Positions 43,293-51,392 of a stretch of DNA of 64,000 nucleotides are shown in pieces (the stretch's first letter is position 1; the number at the start of each line of letters is the position of its first letter). The translations under genes and the position numbers were made by a program. The notes below the pieces were generated by a model that saw nothing but the letters and a program-made list of their open reading frames with translations, searched no databases and had not been told where the DNA came from. The stretch lies in NCBI GenBank assembly GCA_021772465.1, contig JAJFLX010000012.1:253404-317403 (forward strand). Direction: 5' to 3'. Origin of the DNA: Chlamydiota bacterium (GTDB taxonomy: Bacteria > Chlamydiota > Chlamydiia > Chlamydiales > JAAKFR01).

Positions 43293-45408
43293 TGAGCTTT
43301 TTTGTGGCCATCTCAAGCACATCAGTTTGGGTGCCATGGAGCTGTTTACGCTCGTTGTACTTAAACATCCGCCATGAGGTGTTTAGCGCGTCAACACCAA
43401 TCCCTAGCAAACTGATACAGAAGAAAATGGAATAGCTCGGATCTTTTGTGATGAAAATCAAGTTCTCAGGGACAGGTGCGCCCAAGAAAAAGGCAATACC
43501 CGCAAGACCCGCTACGAGCAAGAAAGTCCCAATCATGAAGTTGGGGACACAAGCGACATTCAAAGTTTTTCCCCAAAAGCCGTACCACCTCTCCGAGGTC
43601 GTTTGAGCCGCCTCTTTTACGGCGTTTATATGAGCTGAAGCGAGGACACTTGTAGGTCTTTTGTCGGTCTGAACATCTGTAGGAAGTCTCAGTGAGATTT
43701 TAGCTTTAGGGTCTAAGTCACTTAGGGAGGCGCGGCGAGTTCTTGGTAACTTTAACTTTGGAGTTGTTTTTGTGAGTTCTCCCAAAAGCGCCTCTCGGCT
43801 TTTCCGTGAACTCTTTTTCTGGGGATCTTTGATCCGCTGCCGGTCGCGCATCGCTACCCCTCGGTGCGCTGCATGGAAGCCAGCGACTATCAAACTAAAT
43901 GAGAAGAGGACAGAGAGGGGCGTGTGGTCTGTAAGAAGTTCGAGGTGTGAGGGGATGTGGTGGGTAATGCTCATCACAAGACAAATGGCGCCGAGCAAGG
44001 AGACAATCAAGCCAAGCAATAGAGTAGGAGTTGCTAGATTATGGACTGTTTTGCGCCCCAAGTTGTGCACCAGCACCGCCGGCCATGATTTGCTTGTAAT
44101 TTCCCGCCCTTCAGCGCGCAGGAGGTGGGCTTTTTCAATCCGGGTCTCCAAATCCTTTGGAAGGCTCTCCATATAAGCCTCTACAGCCTCATTTAGCTCC
44201 CGTTTAACCGCCTCGTCTTGGATTTGAGGGAGAATCCAGTTGTGAAGCTCTTGAACGCGCTTTTTTTCAGAGAGGAGATCGATCAGTTGGAGGTCATTTT
44301 CAGAGGCGGCGTTGCGTCTTTTCTCTCTCATTTTAAAGTTAAGCATCCTCCAACCCGTTCTCGAACAGTTGATCCAATTGGCCATCAAAATAAATCCGAA
44401 AGAGAGAGAGACACCAGGATCGTGCGACAAAATCTCAAAGATTTGCGGCACCTGGTTGCTTTTGAGAAACATGATCACAAGAGCGCCAATACCACAAACG
44501 AGCATCAGCTGCCCAACTGCCACATCGAGAATCCCGAGAGCTGGAAGCTTTTTAAGCCACCAGTCATGCCATGTGGTGGAAAATTTTACAGGCACTTCGA
44601 GCTTGTTAGCTGCCTTGGTGTTGACTGTTTTAGGCGCTGTTTTAGTTTTTAGAGTCGAGAAAGGAGCAGGCTTATCGAGGTCAGGAAGTTTTTCCAAAAG
44701 CTCATGTGCGTTTGCCTTCTCTAGCGAAGCTGCAACAGCTGTGCGATAAACATTCGATTCATTCGCAGTAGTCGAGAGGTCATCGGCCTCTTTTCCATAG
44801 AGATCGCTCGCTCGCATCGCTTTGTCTAAACGGTATGCGGGAGGGAGTCTATTATTGAGGCGCGCGATCTCTCTCTCTTTTGCTACTATCTCTTGCTCAG
44901 AGAGAGGTTGAGCTTTGTTTTCAATGCGAGCGAGGTGCAAGGTGCGCGCAAGATCGAGTCGAAACCTTTGGTGACGTCTGCTGAGGCGAACTCCTTTAGA
45001 AATCGAATGCAATCCTGCCCGAATCAAAGTGAGAGAGAGAACAACAGAGGCGGGCATATGGTCGACAAGAAAGCCAAGGCCTGGAATGCGCAATGAGGAG
45101 ACAGCGCTGATAAACCCCGTAAATCCGACAAGTGTGAGAATCAAACCAAGGAAGAGGCTCGGTGTGGCGAGCTTGGTGACACAGACAAGAGTTCCACGAT
45201 CCCACTTCGCGCGAAGCCAACCCGCAAGTTCATTCGCTCGATTGGTTTGAGGGGGGGGTACCACAACAATTTTGTTCGAATCAAAAGTATACGGGCTTGC
45301 CCCAGAAGATGAGGGCGTAGCAAGCTTTGGTCTCTCTTTAAAGCCGTTGGCCCAAGCGTCGAGGTGCGGGGGAAGAGCGGGAGCGTTTTTGGAAATTGCA
45401 GTAGTCAT
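43282..45408 (-). CDS. Quadruple paired-helix membrane protein, candidate Inc-like secreted protein
   Basis: A 708-residue protein with no signal peptide. It has four hydrophobic modules, each two helices and a short loop, in A-B-A-B order: A1 (~73-142), B1 (~288-360), A2 (~451-520) and B2 (~615-685). A1 and A2 share A-T-P-x-L-x-L-G-L-I and D-H-x-P-x-S-V; B1 and B2 share K-D-P/H-D-P-S-type turns and S-x-T/S-W-R-M. Polar helical segments of 80-130 residues separate them. Bilobed paired helices are the mark of chlamydial inclusion-membrane proteins. A TPR chaperone starts eight bases upstream, so type III export is likely, but unproven. I know no family with this layout. Confidence 0.8.
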   Translation of the reverse strand: MTTAISKNAPALPPHLDAWANGFKERPKLATPSSSGASPYTFDSNKIVVVPPPQTNRANELAGWLRAKWDRGTLVCVTKLATPSLFLGLILTLVGFTGFISAVSSLRIPGLGFLVDHMPASVVLSLTLIRAGLHSISKGVRLSRRHQRFRLDLARTLHLARIENKAQPLSEQEIVAKEREIARLNNRLPPAYRLDKAMRASDLYGKEADDLSTTANESNVYRTAVAASLEKANAHELLEKLPDLDKPAPFSTLKTKTAPKTVNTKAANKLEVPVKFSTTWHDWWLKKLPALGILDVAVGQLMLVCGIGALVIMFLKSNQVPQIFEILSHDPGVSLSFGFILMANWINCSRTGWRMLNFKMREKRRNAASENDLQLIDLLSEKKRVQELHNWILPQIQDEAVKRELNEAVEAYMESLPKDLETRIEKAHLLRAEGREITSKSWPAVLVHNLGRKTVHNLATPTLLLGLIVSLLGAICLVMSITHHIPSHLELLTDHTPLSVLFSFSLIVAGFHAAHRGVAMRDRQRIKDPQKKSSRKSREALLGELTKTTPKLKLPRTRRASLSDLDPKAKISLRLPTDVQTDKRPTSVLASAHINAVKEAAQTTSERWYGFWGKTLNVACVPNFMIGTFLLVAGLAGIAFFLGAPVPENLIFITKDPSYSIFFCISLLGIGVDALNTSWRMFKYNERKQLHGTQTDVLEMATKKLIKA

Positions 45409-45416
45409 TCTACCCT

Positions 45417-45902
45417 TTAGTTGATTTGTTCTAAGATGAGCTTCGCTTTCTCAGCGAGCTCGCAACCCTTACCTGTCTGCTCACTTTTGAAAATGGTTTT
45501 TTTTAAAAAATCTCGAGTTTCAGGTTTGTTGCCAAGAGCATAAGCGCATTGAGCTGAATAAAATAGAGGCTCAATGATCTGCTCTTCAAGTGTTTCAGCT
45601 AGTTCATAAGCCGCCATTGCATCGTGGTACAGCTCTTGTCCTTGCAAGGTGGCGCCGATTGCAATCCAGTGCTTAGAGGAGTAAGGATTAATTTGAACAA
45701 GGGCGCTAAAAGCTGCGAGTGCCTGCTCGTACTCCTCCTTCTCATAGTGGGTGTGTCCAATGGCATAGATATCTTCGACATCATTTGTGTCCATTTCAAG
45801 TAGGTCTTGCCAGGTGCCTCCCGACTGGAAGTAGGTTTGGAGTGCTTCGGTTTGTTCTTTATTAAGTTTATTGCCTGCAATATCGGCTACTTTGATTTCC
45901 AT
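45417..45902 (-). CDS. Second LcrH/SycD-type TPR chaperone
   Basis: A 161-residue TPR protein, the same length as the translocator chaperone at 27.2 kb and clearly a paralogue: both open with an acid/basic helix followed by L-E/Q-x-x-x-x-x-x-x-W/T-x-x-L and G-H/L-x-H-Y-E repeats. Three repeats span ~45-145 (Y-E-K-E-E-Y-E-Q-A-L, I-G-A-T-L-Q-G-Q-E-L-Y). It would hold hydrophobic type III substrates in the cytosol. Its start is preceded by AAAAAGAGGTAACT, and the 708-residue protein gene begins eight bases after its stop, so that protein is the likely client. Chlamydia carries a second chaperone-translocator set (Scc3 with CopB2/CopD2) elsewhere. Confidence 0.9.
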   Translation of the reverse strand: MEIKVADIAGNKLNKEQTEALQTYFQSGGTWQDLLEMDTNDVEDIYAIGHTHYEKEEYEQALAAFSALVQINPYSSKHWIAIGATLQGQELYHDAMAAYELAETLEEQIIEPLFYSAQCAYALGNKPETRDFLKKTIFKSEQTGKGCELAEKAKLILEQIN

Positions 45903-45958
45903 AGTTACCTCTTTTTAAATTATTAATATTTTAATTGATCCTGTTTTATAATGAAATC

Positions 45959-46879
45959 CTAAATAATTTTTTGACGATGGGTAAGACCTGTTTTGGGGTC
46001 AGTTTTAAAAAGAATAGTTCCCTTTTTTCCAAGAGAGAGATCGAAAAGCCACTTGTAGTTTTCAAAATTCAATCCAAGAGAGTCTAGATTTTTTTTGAAT
46101 TCTTCTGTCAAATTAGTTTTAAAATAGGTGCGATTTTGCCCCTCGCTCTGTTCACTGATGGCAGTCCAGGTCTGATTTCTCATCGCAAGAAGCCGCTCAG
46201 CGAGGTGGGGGTGATCGATAGCTGCGCGTACCACCTCTTCGCTTGCAAACATGAGATTGATTTTTTGCATCTCTCGGCTCCCCTCCTCATCATAGGTGAT
46301 GAAATCGAGTAAAGGAGGGTACCCATCAGACCCTTTGAGCATGGCGTAAAAAAGGTGTTGTAGCTTGGGGTGATCCATGGCAATTGAGCTGAGTTGGTCT
46401 GGAGAGTAAAATCCCTCACTTTCTGATTTTTTTTCTAGGAGTTTGTCGAGAATTTCGCGCTCAGCTCCCGCGTAGTAGAAAGGAGCCGAGCCGTAGAGGA
46501 TACGCATCAGTCGAGCGGCCATTTTGTAAGGAGTCGATTCGGGGGGAAGGTCTTTGTGGAGTGTGCCGTGCAGAACTAGGTAGAAATTGATCCGTGAATT
46601 GTTGGGGGGGCGCTCAGGGTCATAATCGAGAGAGGGGATCTGGTCAGTTGGTTCATGATCTCCTGGTTCAGACGGAGTGCAAGGGAGGGGGTCTGGGTTG
46701 CTTGCACGAAATAGTTCAAGTTCTCTTTCAGCTCGCGCTTTTTCAGCAGCAAGGAGTGTCTGAGCATAATGATCGTGCATCTTTAAGCTGTGCGAAGAGG
46801 CGACAAAAGAGACCATCTCACTTGAAGTGAAGAGGCTCATCACGGTGAGAAAAGTGAGAGTGAGCAAATAGGGGTTCAT
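45959..46879 (-). CDS. Conserved membrane-anchored protein at end of type II secretion operon (CT567 position)
   Basis: A 306-residue protein with an N-terminal helix or signal (residues ~1-28, Y-L-L-T-L-T-F-L-T-V-M-S-L-F) and a soluble remainder of about 270 residues. A Pro-rich linker (~60-95) precedes a helical domain. I see no enzyme motif. It overlaps the pseudopilin gene upstream by four bases (ATGA), so it belongs to the operon, and in Chlamydia an unassigned gene (CT567) sits at this place. It may be a type II secretion accessory, such as a GspK-like component; the size is similar, but the pseudopilin-type N-terminus is not clear. Confidence 0.72.
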   Translation of the reverse strand: MNPYLLTLTFLTVMSLFTSSEMVSFVASSHSLKMHDHYAQTLLAAEKARAERELELFRASNPDPLPCTPSEPGDHEPTDQIPSLDYDPERPPNNSRINFYLVLHGTLHKDLPPESTPYKMAARLMRILYGSAPFYYAGAEREILDKLLEKKSESEGFYSPDQLSSIAMDHPKLQHLFYAMLKGSDGYPPLLDFITYDEEGSREMQKINLMFASEEVVRAAIDHPHLAERLLAMRNQTWTAISEQSEGQNRTYFKTNLTEEFKKNLDSLGLNFENYKWLFDLSLGKKGTILFKTDPKTGLTHRQKII

Positions 46880-47484
46880 GTGCTCTCCTTGGGGAAGATA
46901 ATGGGTTGAGCTCCATCAAAATGGAGATCAATTCTACGCCCGTTTCTTTCTAAGGTCAACTTGACAAGTGCTGGAAGCTGCTCATAGGCCTCTTCCCACT
47001 GGGATTGAATCCCCATATTTGGGCGAGGCTGTTTTACCTTCTCAGGATCGACGATGTTTCCCGCCGAGTCAGGGGGGGAGTAAAACTCAAATTCAAGATG
47101 TGAGACTCTATCTACAAGAGGAAATTGCTGGGAAAGGCCGGGCTCTTTAAGAGAGCTGACAGTAAGGAGCAGTAGGTCTCCATTTAAAGCAATTGTCGCT
47201 TCGACCTCACCTGCGAGCTCGGGTTGTTCAAAAACGCCACGATTGAAGTGAAAGGTGAGGGTGTTTCCATTTGAACTGAAGGGTAGCTTAGCTTTATTGA
47301 GAAGCATTTGAAGTCTTTGAAGGAGATAACGCTCTTCAATAACGACTCTTTTTTCCTCGGCGAGGATTTTTTTTGTGTTACCTAAATGTCTATACCAAAA
47401 AAAGAGCGAGCTGATGAGCAAAGTCGAGAGAGAGAGTGAGATCAAAAGCTCGACTAAAGTGAAAGAGTAGCGTCTTTTTTTCAT
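46876..47484 (-). CDS. Minor pseudopilin, GspJ-like
   Basis: A 202-residue prepilin-like protein. The N-terminus M-K-K-R-R-Y-S-F-T-L-V-E-L-L-I-S-L is the type IV prepilin signal: basic leader, phenylalanine at the cleavage point, Glu at mature position 5, then a ~22-residue helix. The C-terminal domain is about 160 residues, as in GspJ. It would be processed by a prepilin peptidase (not in this window) and sit at the tip of the pseudopilus. It overlaps both neighbours by four bases. Assignment to GspJ rather than another minor pseudopilin rests on size and order. Confidence 0.82.
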   Translation of the reverse strand: MKKRRYSFTLVELLISLSLSTLLISSLFFWYRHLGNTKKILAEEKRVVIEERYLLQRLQMLLNKAKLPFSSNGNTLTFHFNRGVFEQPELAGEVEATIALNGDLLLLTVSSLKEPGLSQQFPLVDRVSHLEFEFYSPPDSAGNIVDPEKVKQPRPNMGIQSQWEEAYEQLPALVKLTLERNGRRIDLHFDGAQPIIFPKEST

Positions 47485-47852
47485 AAGTGCTCCAAAAAGA
47501 GAAATCTTTTAATCCCACTCTCTTTGAAATGGACCTGAAGCACCAGGGCTCTGCTTGACTGGGACTTTCTTTGTGAGTGATCTACCTCATCTATTTCAAA
47601 TTCGATCCCGTCGATAGAGCTTGAAAAACCCGCTTTACATAACTCCGCCCATGAAAATTGTCGCTGCTCATACAGCTGCTGCTTGAGGTGATAAAAAGCA
47701 GCAGCGCACAGCCTCTCTTGACGCAATTTTTTGAGGGTGAGGTACTCCTCTTTGTGAATGGCGAGGTGCGTTTTTAACAAAGGAGCTAGGCAGAGCATTA
47801 AAAGGGTCAAGGAGAGAAGGAGTTCAAAGAGAAGAAAAGGGCGTCGATTCAT
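47481..47852 (-). CDS. Minor pseudopilin, GspI-like
   Basis: A 123-residue protein with a prepilin-type N-terminus: short basic leader (M-N-R-R-P-F-L-L-F-E-L-L-L-S-L), Glu near position 5 of the mature chain and a ~20-residue helix. The soluble part is about 90 residues, the size of GspI. Start and stop both overlap neighbours by four bases (ATGA). Function is pseudopilus tip assembly in type II secretion. The cleavage site is less canonical than in the adjacent genes, since no glycine precedes the first mature residue. Confidence 0.76.
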   Translation of the reverse strand: MNRRPFLLFELLLSLTLLMLCLAPLLKTHLAIHKEEYLTLKKLRQERLCAAAFYHLKQQLYEQRQFSWAELCKAGFSSSIDGIEFEIDEVDHSQRKSQSSRALVLQVHFKESGIKRFLFLEHL

Positions 47853-48283
47853 AGAAAGGGGAATCCCTTCAAATGTAGCGTTTGCGACTCTTTTTTGTAA
47901 CCAAGAGTCAGCTTTCCCTCAGGGGTCGCTCCTACGGTGGCATCAAAGAGAAGGTCAATGCGCATGGACCTAGTTTGATCAAATGCGATCCAGTCAATTC
48001 CAGGGATCTCTACGGTCCCTGCACTCGAAAGTGTGCACTCTACGTGTCTTTCTCTTTGCTCTATTGTTAAGGTGACATCATTTTGATAGTCGAGCATATG
48101 TGTTTGAGCAAGCTGAACTTGAGCCCTTACTTTTTCAACTGCATGATGAAAACGCGACTCCGCAAGGAGCTCAGGGATTTTCACGCCCATACCTCCAAGA
48201 GCGAGTCCAATCAAAGTGATCACGACCATCACCTCGATGAGAGAGAGAGCCCATTTATTCGTGCGCTGTTTTCCAGTTTTCAT
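47849..48283 (-). CDS. Minor pseudopilin, GspH-like
   Basis: A 144-residue prepilin-like protein from ATG 48283: basic leader M-K-T-G-K-Q-R-T-N-K-W-A, then L-S-L-I-E-V-M-V-V-I-T-L-I-G, the type IV prepilin core with Glu in place. An upstream in-frame ATG at 48385 would add 34 residues overlapping gspG more deeply and spoil the signal, so I rejected it. The start still overlaps gspG by 29 bases, implying coupled translation. Size fits GspH. The later part is beta-rich with R-x-L/V-E-C-T-L-S. Confidence 0.8.
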   Translation of the reverse strand: MKTGKQRTNKWALSLIEVMVVITLIGLALGGMGVKIPELLAESRFHHAVEKVRAQVQLAQTHMLDYQNDVTLTIEQRERHVECTLSSAGTVEIPGIDWIAFDQTRSMRIDLLFDATVGATPEGKLTLGYKKESQTLHLKGFPFL

Positions 48284-48623
48284 ATCTGTCTGAGGTGATA
48301 GTGAGTCTCTCTTGGTTGGGGTCGACTGTAATGGTGAGCGTATTCCCCCACCCATCTCGTAGAAGCCTACTTCCATCTTCAACAAGAGGAGAGCGGTTCA
48401 ATGTATTCAACGCATTGCCTGCCACTTCATTGAGAGTGAGGTCATTTTGAGCCGACTCCAACATGAGAATATCTTGAATTCTAGCGATATTTTGCTCAGT
48501 TTTGAAGGCGCGACCTTTATCGACGCTTCCTCTCATATTGAACGCAAGCGCACCTCCAATGAGGCCGATCAAAACGATGACAATCATAATTTCAATCAGA
48601 GTAATAGAACGTTTTTTTTTCAT
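48255..48623 (-). CDS. gspG: Major pseudopilin GspG
   Basis: A 122-residue protein with an exemplary prepilin signal: M-K-K-K-R-S-I-T-L-I-E-I-M-I-V-I-V-L-I-G, followed by a 20-residue helix and a small domain of about 90 residues. Length fits the major pseudopilin GspG, and a conserved pattern D-G-W-G-N-T near the end (residues ~97-102) is typical of GspG's calcium-binding C-terminus. It polymerises into the pseudopilus that drives type II secretion. It lies 25 bases downstream of gspF and corresponds to CT569. Confidence 0.9.
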   Translation of the reverse strand: MKKKRSITLIEIMIVIVLIGLIGGALAFNMRGSVDKGRAFKTEQNIARIQDILMLESAQNDLTLNEVAGNALNTLNRSPLVEDGSRLLRDGWGNTLTITVDPNQERLTITSDRYENWKTAHE

Positions 48624-48648
48624 AGTTGTATCAATTCCTCAATTGGTT

Positions 48649-49839
48649 CTAAATAAACGAGCTCACATCTGAAAGAGGAAGGAGCACGGCAAACATAATG
48701 AGCCCAACAACTGTACCCATCAAGAGTAAAATCAGCGGTTGAACAAGTGAGACGGCGCGGGTGAGCGACCGCTCTACCTCTTCTTCATAGAGGTCGGCAA
48801 TTTTTCCAAGCATCTTAGCTGAATCCCCTCCTTCCTCTGCAATCGCCAGCATGCGGGGGACTAAGGGGGGAATCAGGCTCGATTTTTTCAACTCTTGGCT
48901 GAGCATGCTCCCTTCCACCACCTGCTTTTCAGATTGCTCAATAACCTCTTCAAGGTGTGGATTACGCATGGTTTTGCGCGCTATTTGGAGGGCCTCTACA
49001 AGCGGAACGCCCTCTTTTAGGAGAGTGCTCATGGTCCGTGAGAAGCGAGCTACAGCTGATTGGGTCACAACGGTTTTTATCACAGGAATTTTGAGCCATA
49101 GCTTTTGAAGGAGACGTTTGAATCGGTGCGAGCGACACACAGATAGTGACAAGAGGGTGATGCCCCCGATTAAAGGAAGGTAGATTGGCCACCCTCTTGT
49201 AAAAAAGTGACTGCACCCAATGACAACGCGGGTGAAGCTCGCCACGTCTCTCCCTTCAAACAGGGATTCGAGCGAGGGAATCACACATGTCAACATAATG
49301 CCTATCACAATCAAAGAAAAAGAGAGCAGCAGTGCAGGGTAGAGAAGTGCTGTCAGAACTTGCTTTTCGAGCTTCAACTGTTTTTGTAATAAAGAGGCGA
49401 GACTTTCTAGGGTAGAGCCTAGAGTGCCAGCGGCTTCACCAGCAGCGATAAGCGCGCAATAGAGTTTATTAAAGGAGGTGGGAAAGAGTTTCATCGCACT
49501 TGAAAGGGAGGCTCCCGATTTGATTTGATCGCCAAGAGAGAGAAGAAGTGGGTGAAAAGGTTCTTGCCGGTACTGGTCCTCAAGACACAAGAGTCCCTCG
49601 TAGAGAGGCATGCCAGCTTGAAGCAGGCTTGCAAGTTGGGTGGTGAAGGTGAAAAGAGCCTGCTTTTTTAGGCGAGCCGAGGGTCGTTTGGATTTGCTCT
49701 GTTTCATCTCACGGAGCGCTGTAACCCAAATTTTTTGGTGACGCAACCTCTCTTTTGCTTCACGTAAGCTTCCCGCTTCTAAGCTGGCATGACGCTTTTT
49801 TCCCTCGATTGTGATGTAGTCGTAACGGTAAAGCATCAC
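48649..49839 (-). CDS. gspF: Type II secretion inner-membrane protein GspF
   Basis: A 396-residue protein with two homologous GspF domains (~70-190 and ~270-390) and three membrane helices (~165-190, ~215-240, ~370-395). Typical patterns are F-T-T-Q-L-A-S-L-L-Q-A-G-M-P-L in the first domain and R-T-M-S-T-L-L-K-E-G-V-P-L in the second. It is the platform protein that couples the ATPase GspE to pseudopilus assembly. Corresponds to CT570. The start overlaps the gspE stop by four bases. Full family length (about 400). Confidence 0.94.
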   Translation of the reverse strand: MMLYRYDYITIEGKKRHASLEAGSLREAKERLRHQKIWVTALREMKQSKSKRPSARLKKQALFTFTTQLASLLQAGMPLYEGLLCLEDQYRQEPFHPLLLSLGDQIKSGASLSSAMKLFPTSFNKLYCALIAAGEAAGTLGSTLESLASLLQKQLKLEKQVLTALLYPALLLSFSLIVIGIMLTCVIPSLESLFEGRDVASFTRVVIGCSHFFTRGWPIYLPLIGGITLLSLSVCRSHRFKRLLQKLWLKIPVIKTVVTQSAVARFSRTMSTLLKEGVPLVEALQIARKTMRNPHLEEVIEQSEKQVVEGSMLSQELKKSSLIPPLVPRMLAIAEEGGDSAKMLGKIADLYEEEVERSLTRAVSLVQPLILLLMGTVVGLIMFAVLLPLSDVSSFI

Positions 49840-51392
49840 CCACTTCTCCTCGCTACGCGCAGCACTTCAGAGACCGTTGTAACCCCTGTACGAATCAGAT
49901 GGGCGCCGTGTTGCAGAAGCGATGTCATCTTTTGCTGCAACGCGTAGCTGCGAAGTTCACTGAGATTCACATTTTTTGCGATCTGCGATTGAAGCTGTTC
50001 GTCGACCAAAAAGAGTTCATAGATACCGTGTCGCCCCTTATAACCTGACCCGAAACAACTCACACACCCCTCGCCTTTGTAGAGAATACCTCCGTTTAGG
50101 GTATTTCTATCGAGGTTTGCTTGTTCAAGCTCTTCATCGGAAGGGATGTAAGAGGTGCGGCACTCAGGGCAGACGCGGCGGACGAGTCGTTGAGCTAGGA
50201 TGCCTGCAACCGTTGAGCTGAGCAAATAAGGTTCTATCCCCATGTCGATCAGGCGTGGAATAGAAGAGGGAGCATCATTGGTGTGAAGTGTGCTAAACAC
50301 CAAATGGCCTGTGAGCGCTGCTTGGATAGCAATTTCGGCTGTCTCAGTATCGCGGATCTCTCCAATCATCACAACATCGGGATCTTGTCTGAGGATATGT
50401 CTCAGACCTGTTGCAAAGGTGAGACCAATCTTTGGATGCACAGCTATTTGCGCGATACCTGGCAGCTTGTACTCGACAGGATCTTCAATGGTCATCAAAT
50501 TAATTGAAGCGTTGTAGATCTCCCAAAGGGCGCTGTAGAGAGTTGTCGTTTTTCCACTACCTGTAGGGCCTGTGACGAGCACGATCCCTTCTGTGAGTGA
50601 GATCAGTCGACGGAAATCATCGAGCATAGTGGGAAGCATACCGAGCTGGTCAAGACCGAGCCTGATGTTACTTTTATCCAAAATGCGGAGCACGATCCGC
50701 TCACCGTGGATCGCAGGGACGGTGCTGACACGAAAATCGATCTCTCGCCCTCCCATACTCAGCTTGATTCGTCCATCTTGTGGAAGCCTATGCTCTGCAA
50801 TGTCGAGTTTGGCAAGTACTTTGATTCGAGTGAGCAGCTGAGACTGATATTCTTGGGGGGGAGTGTGTCTGAGCCCGAGGACCCCATCAATTCGGTAGCG
50901 CACCTTCAAGTCATTTTCAAAAGGTTCAAAATGGATGTCCGAGGCGTTTTGTTGGATGGCTTCTGTGAAAATTAAGTTGAGAAGCCGGATAATAGGCGCC
51001 TCTTCTTTGGTGTCGAGGAGGTCGTAAATCTCGACAGCTTGGTTTTCAGTGTCACCCTCGGAGTCGCTCGAGAGTTTTGCGAGAAACTCGGTAGTAGCAC
51101 CCTCTTCTGTATGAAAGCTGGTGTTGATTGCCTCCATAATGACTGTTTCACTCACAAAAACAGCGCGTACCTCTTTGTCAAAAAGCAAACGGAGTTCGTC
51201 GAGAGGTTCGAGATTGAGGGGGTTCGCTGTGGCAGCAACTACCAGATCTTCATGCTCTTCAATAGGGAGAAGCACATGACTTTTAACAAAAGAGTAAGGG
51301 ACTCTGCGAGGGAGATTTGTGGGGAGTTTGTCGAGTTCAATTTCTTCGCGAATTTCAAGTCCTAGCTCAGCAGCTAGCTCTCTACCGCCCAT
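49836..51392 (-). CDS. gspE: Type II secretion ATPase GspE
   Basis: A 518-residue hexameric ATPase: N-terminal domain (~1-110), then Walker A G-P-T-G-S-G-K-T-T near residue 277, an aspartate box and Walker B D-P-D-V-V-M-I-G-E-I-R near 335, the His box G-H-L-V-F-S-T-L-H-T and a four-cysteine zinc site (C-P-E-C and C-V-S-C, ~420-460). It powers pseudopilus growth. Corresponds to CT571. It overlaps gspD by 11 bases and gspF by four. The chain begins M-G-G-R-E-L-A-A-E-L-G, and the first ~60 residues of many GspE N-domains seem shortened. Confidence 0.95.
   Translation of the reverse strand: MGGRELAAELGLEIREEIELDKLPTNLPRRVPYSFVKSHVLLPIEEHEDLVVAATANPLNLEPLDELRLLFDKEVRAVFVSETVIMEAINTSFHTEEGATTEFLAKLSSDSEGDTENQAVEIYDLLDTKEEAPIIRLLNLIFTEAIQQNASDIHFEPFENDLKVRYRIDGVLGLRHTPPQEYQSQLLTRIKVLAKLDIAEHRLPQDGRIKLSMGGREIDFRVSTVPAIHGERIVLRILDKSNIRLGLDQLGMLPTMLDDFRRLISLTEGIVLVTGPTGSGKTTTLYSALWEIYNASINLMTIEDPVEYKLPGIAQIAVHPKIGLTFATGLRHILRQDPDVVMIGEIRDTETAEIAIQAALTGHLVFSTLHTNDAPSSIPRLIDMGIEPYLLSSTVAGILAQRLVRRVCPECRTSYIPSDEELEQANLDRNTLNGGILYKGEGCVSCFGSGYKGRHGIYELFLVDEQLQSQIAKNVNLSELRSYALQQKMTSLLQHGAHLIRTGVTTVSEVLRVARRSG

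Noticed and set aside
44218..44749. Two frames of about 145 residues on the strand opposite the 708-residue gene
   Set aside because: Antisense of the repeat region, no initiation signal, and internal duplication explains the long open frames.
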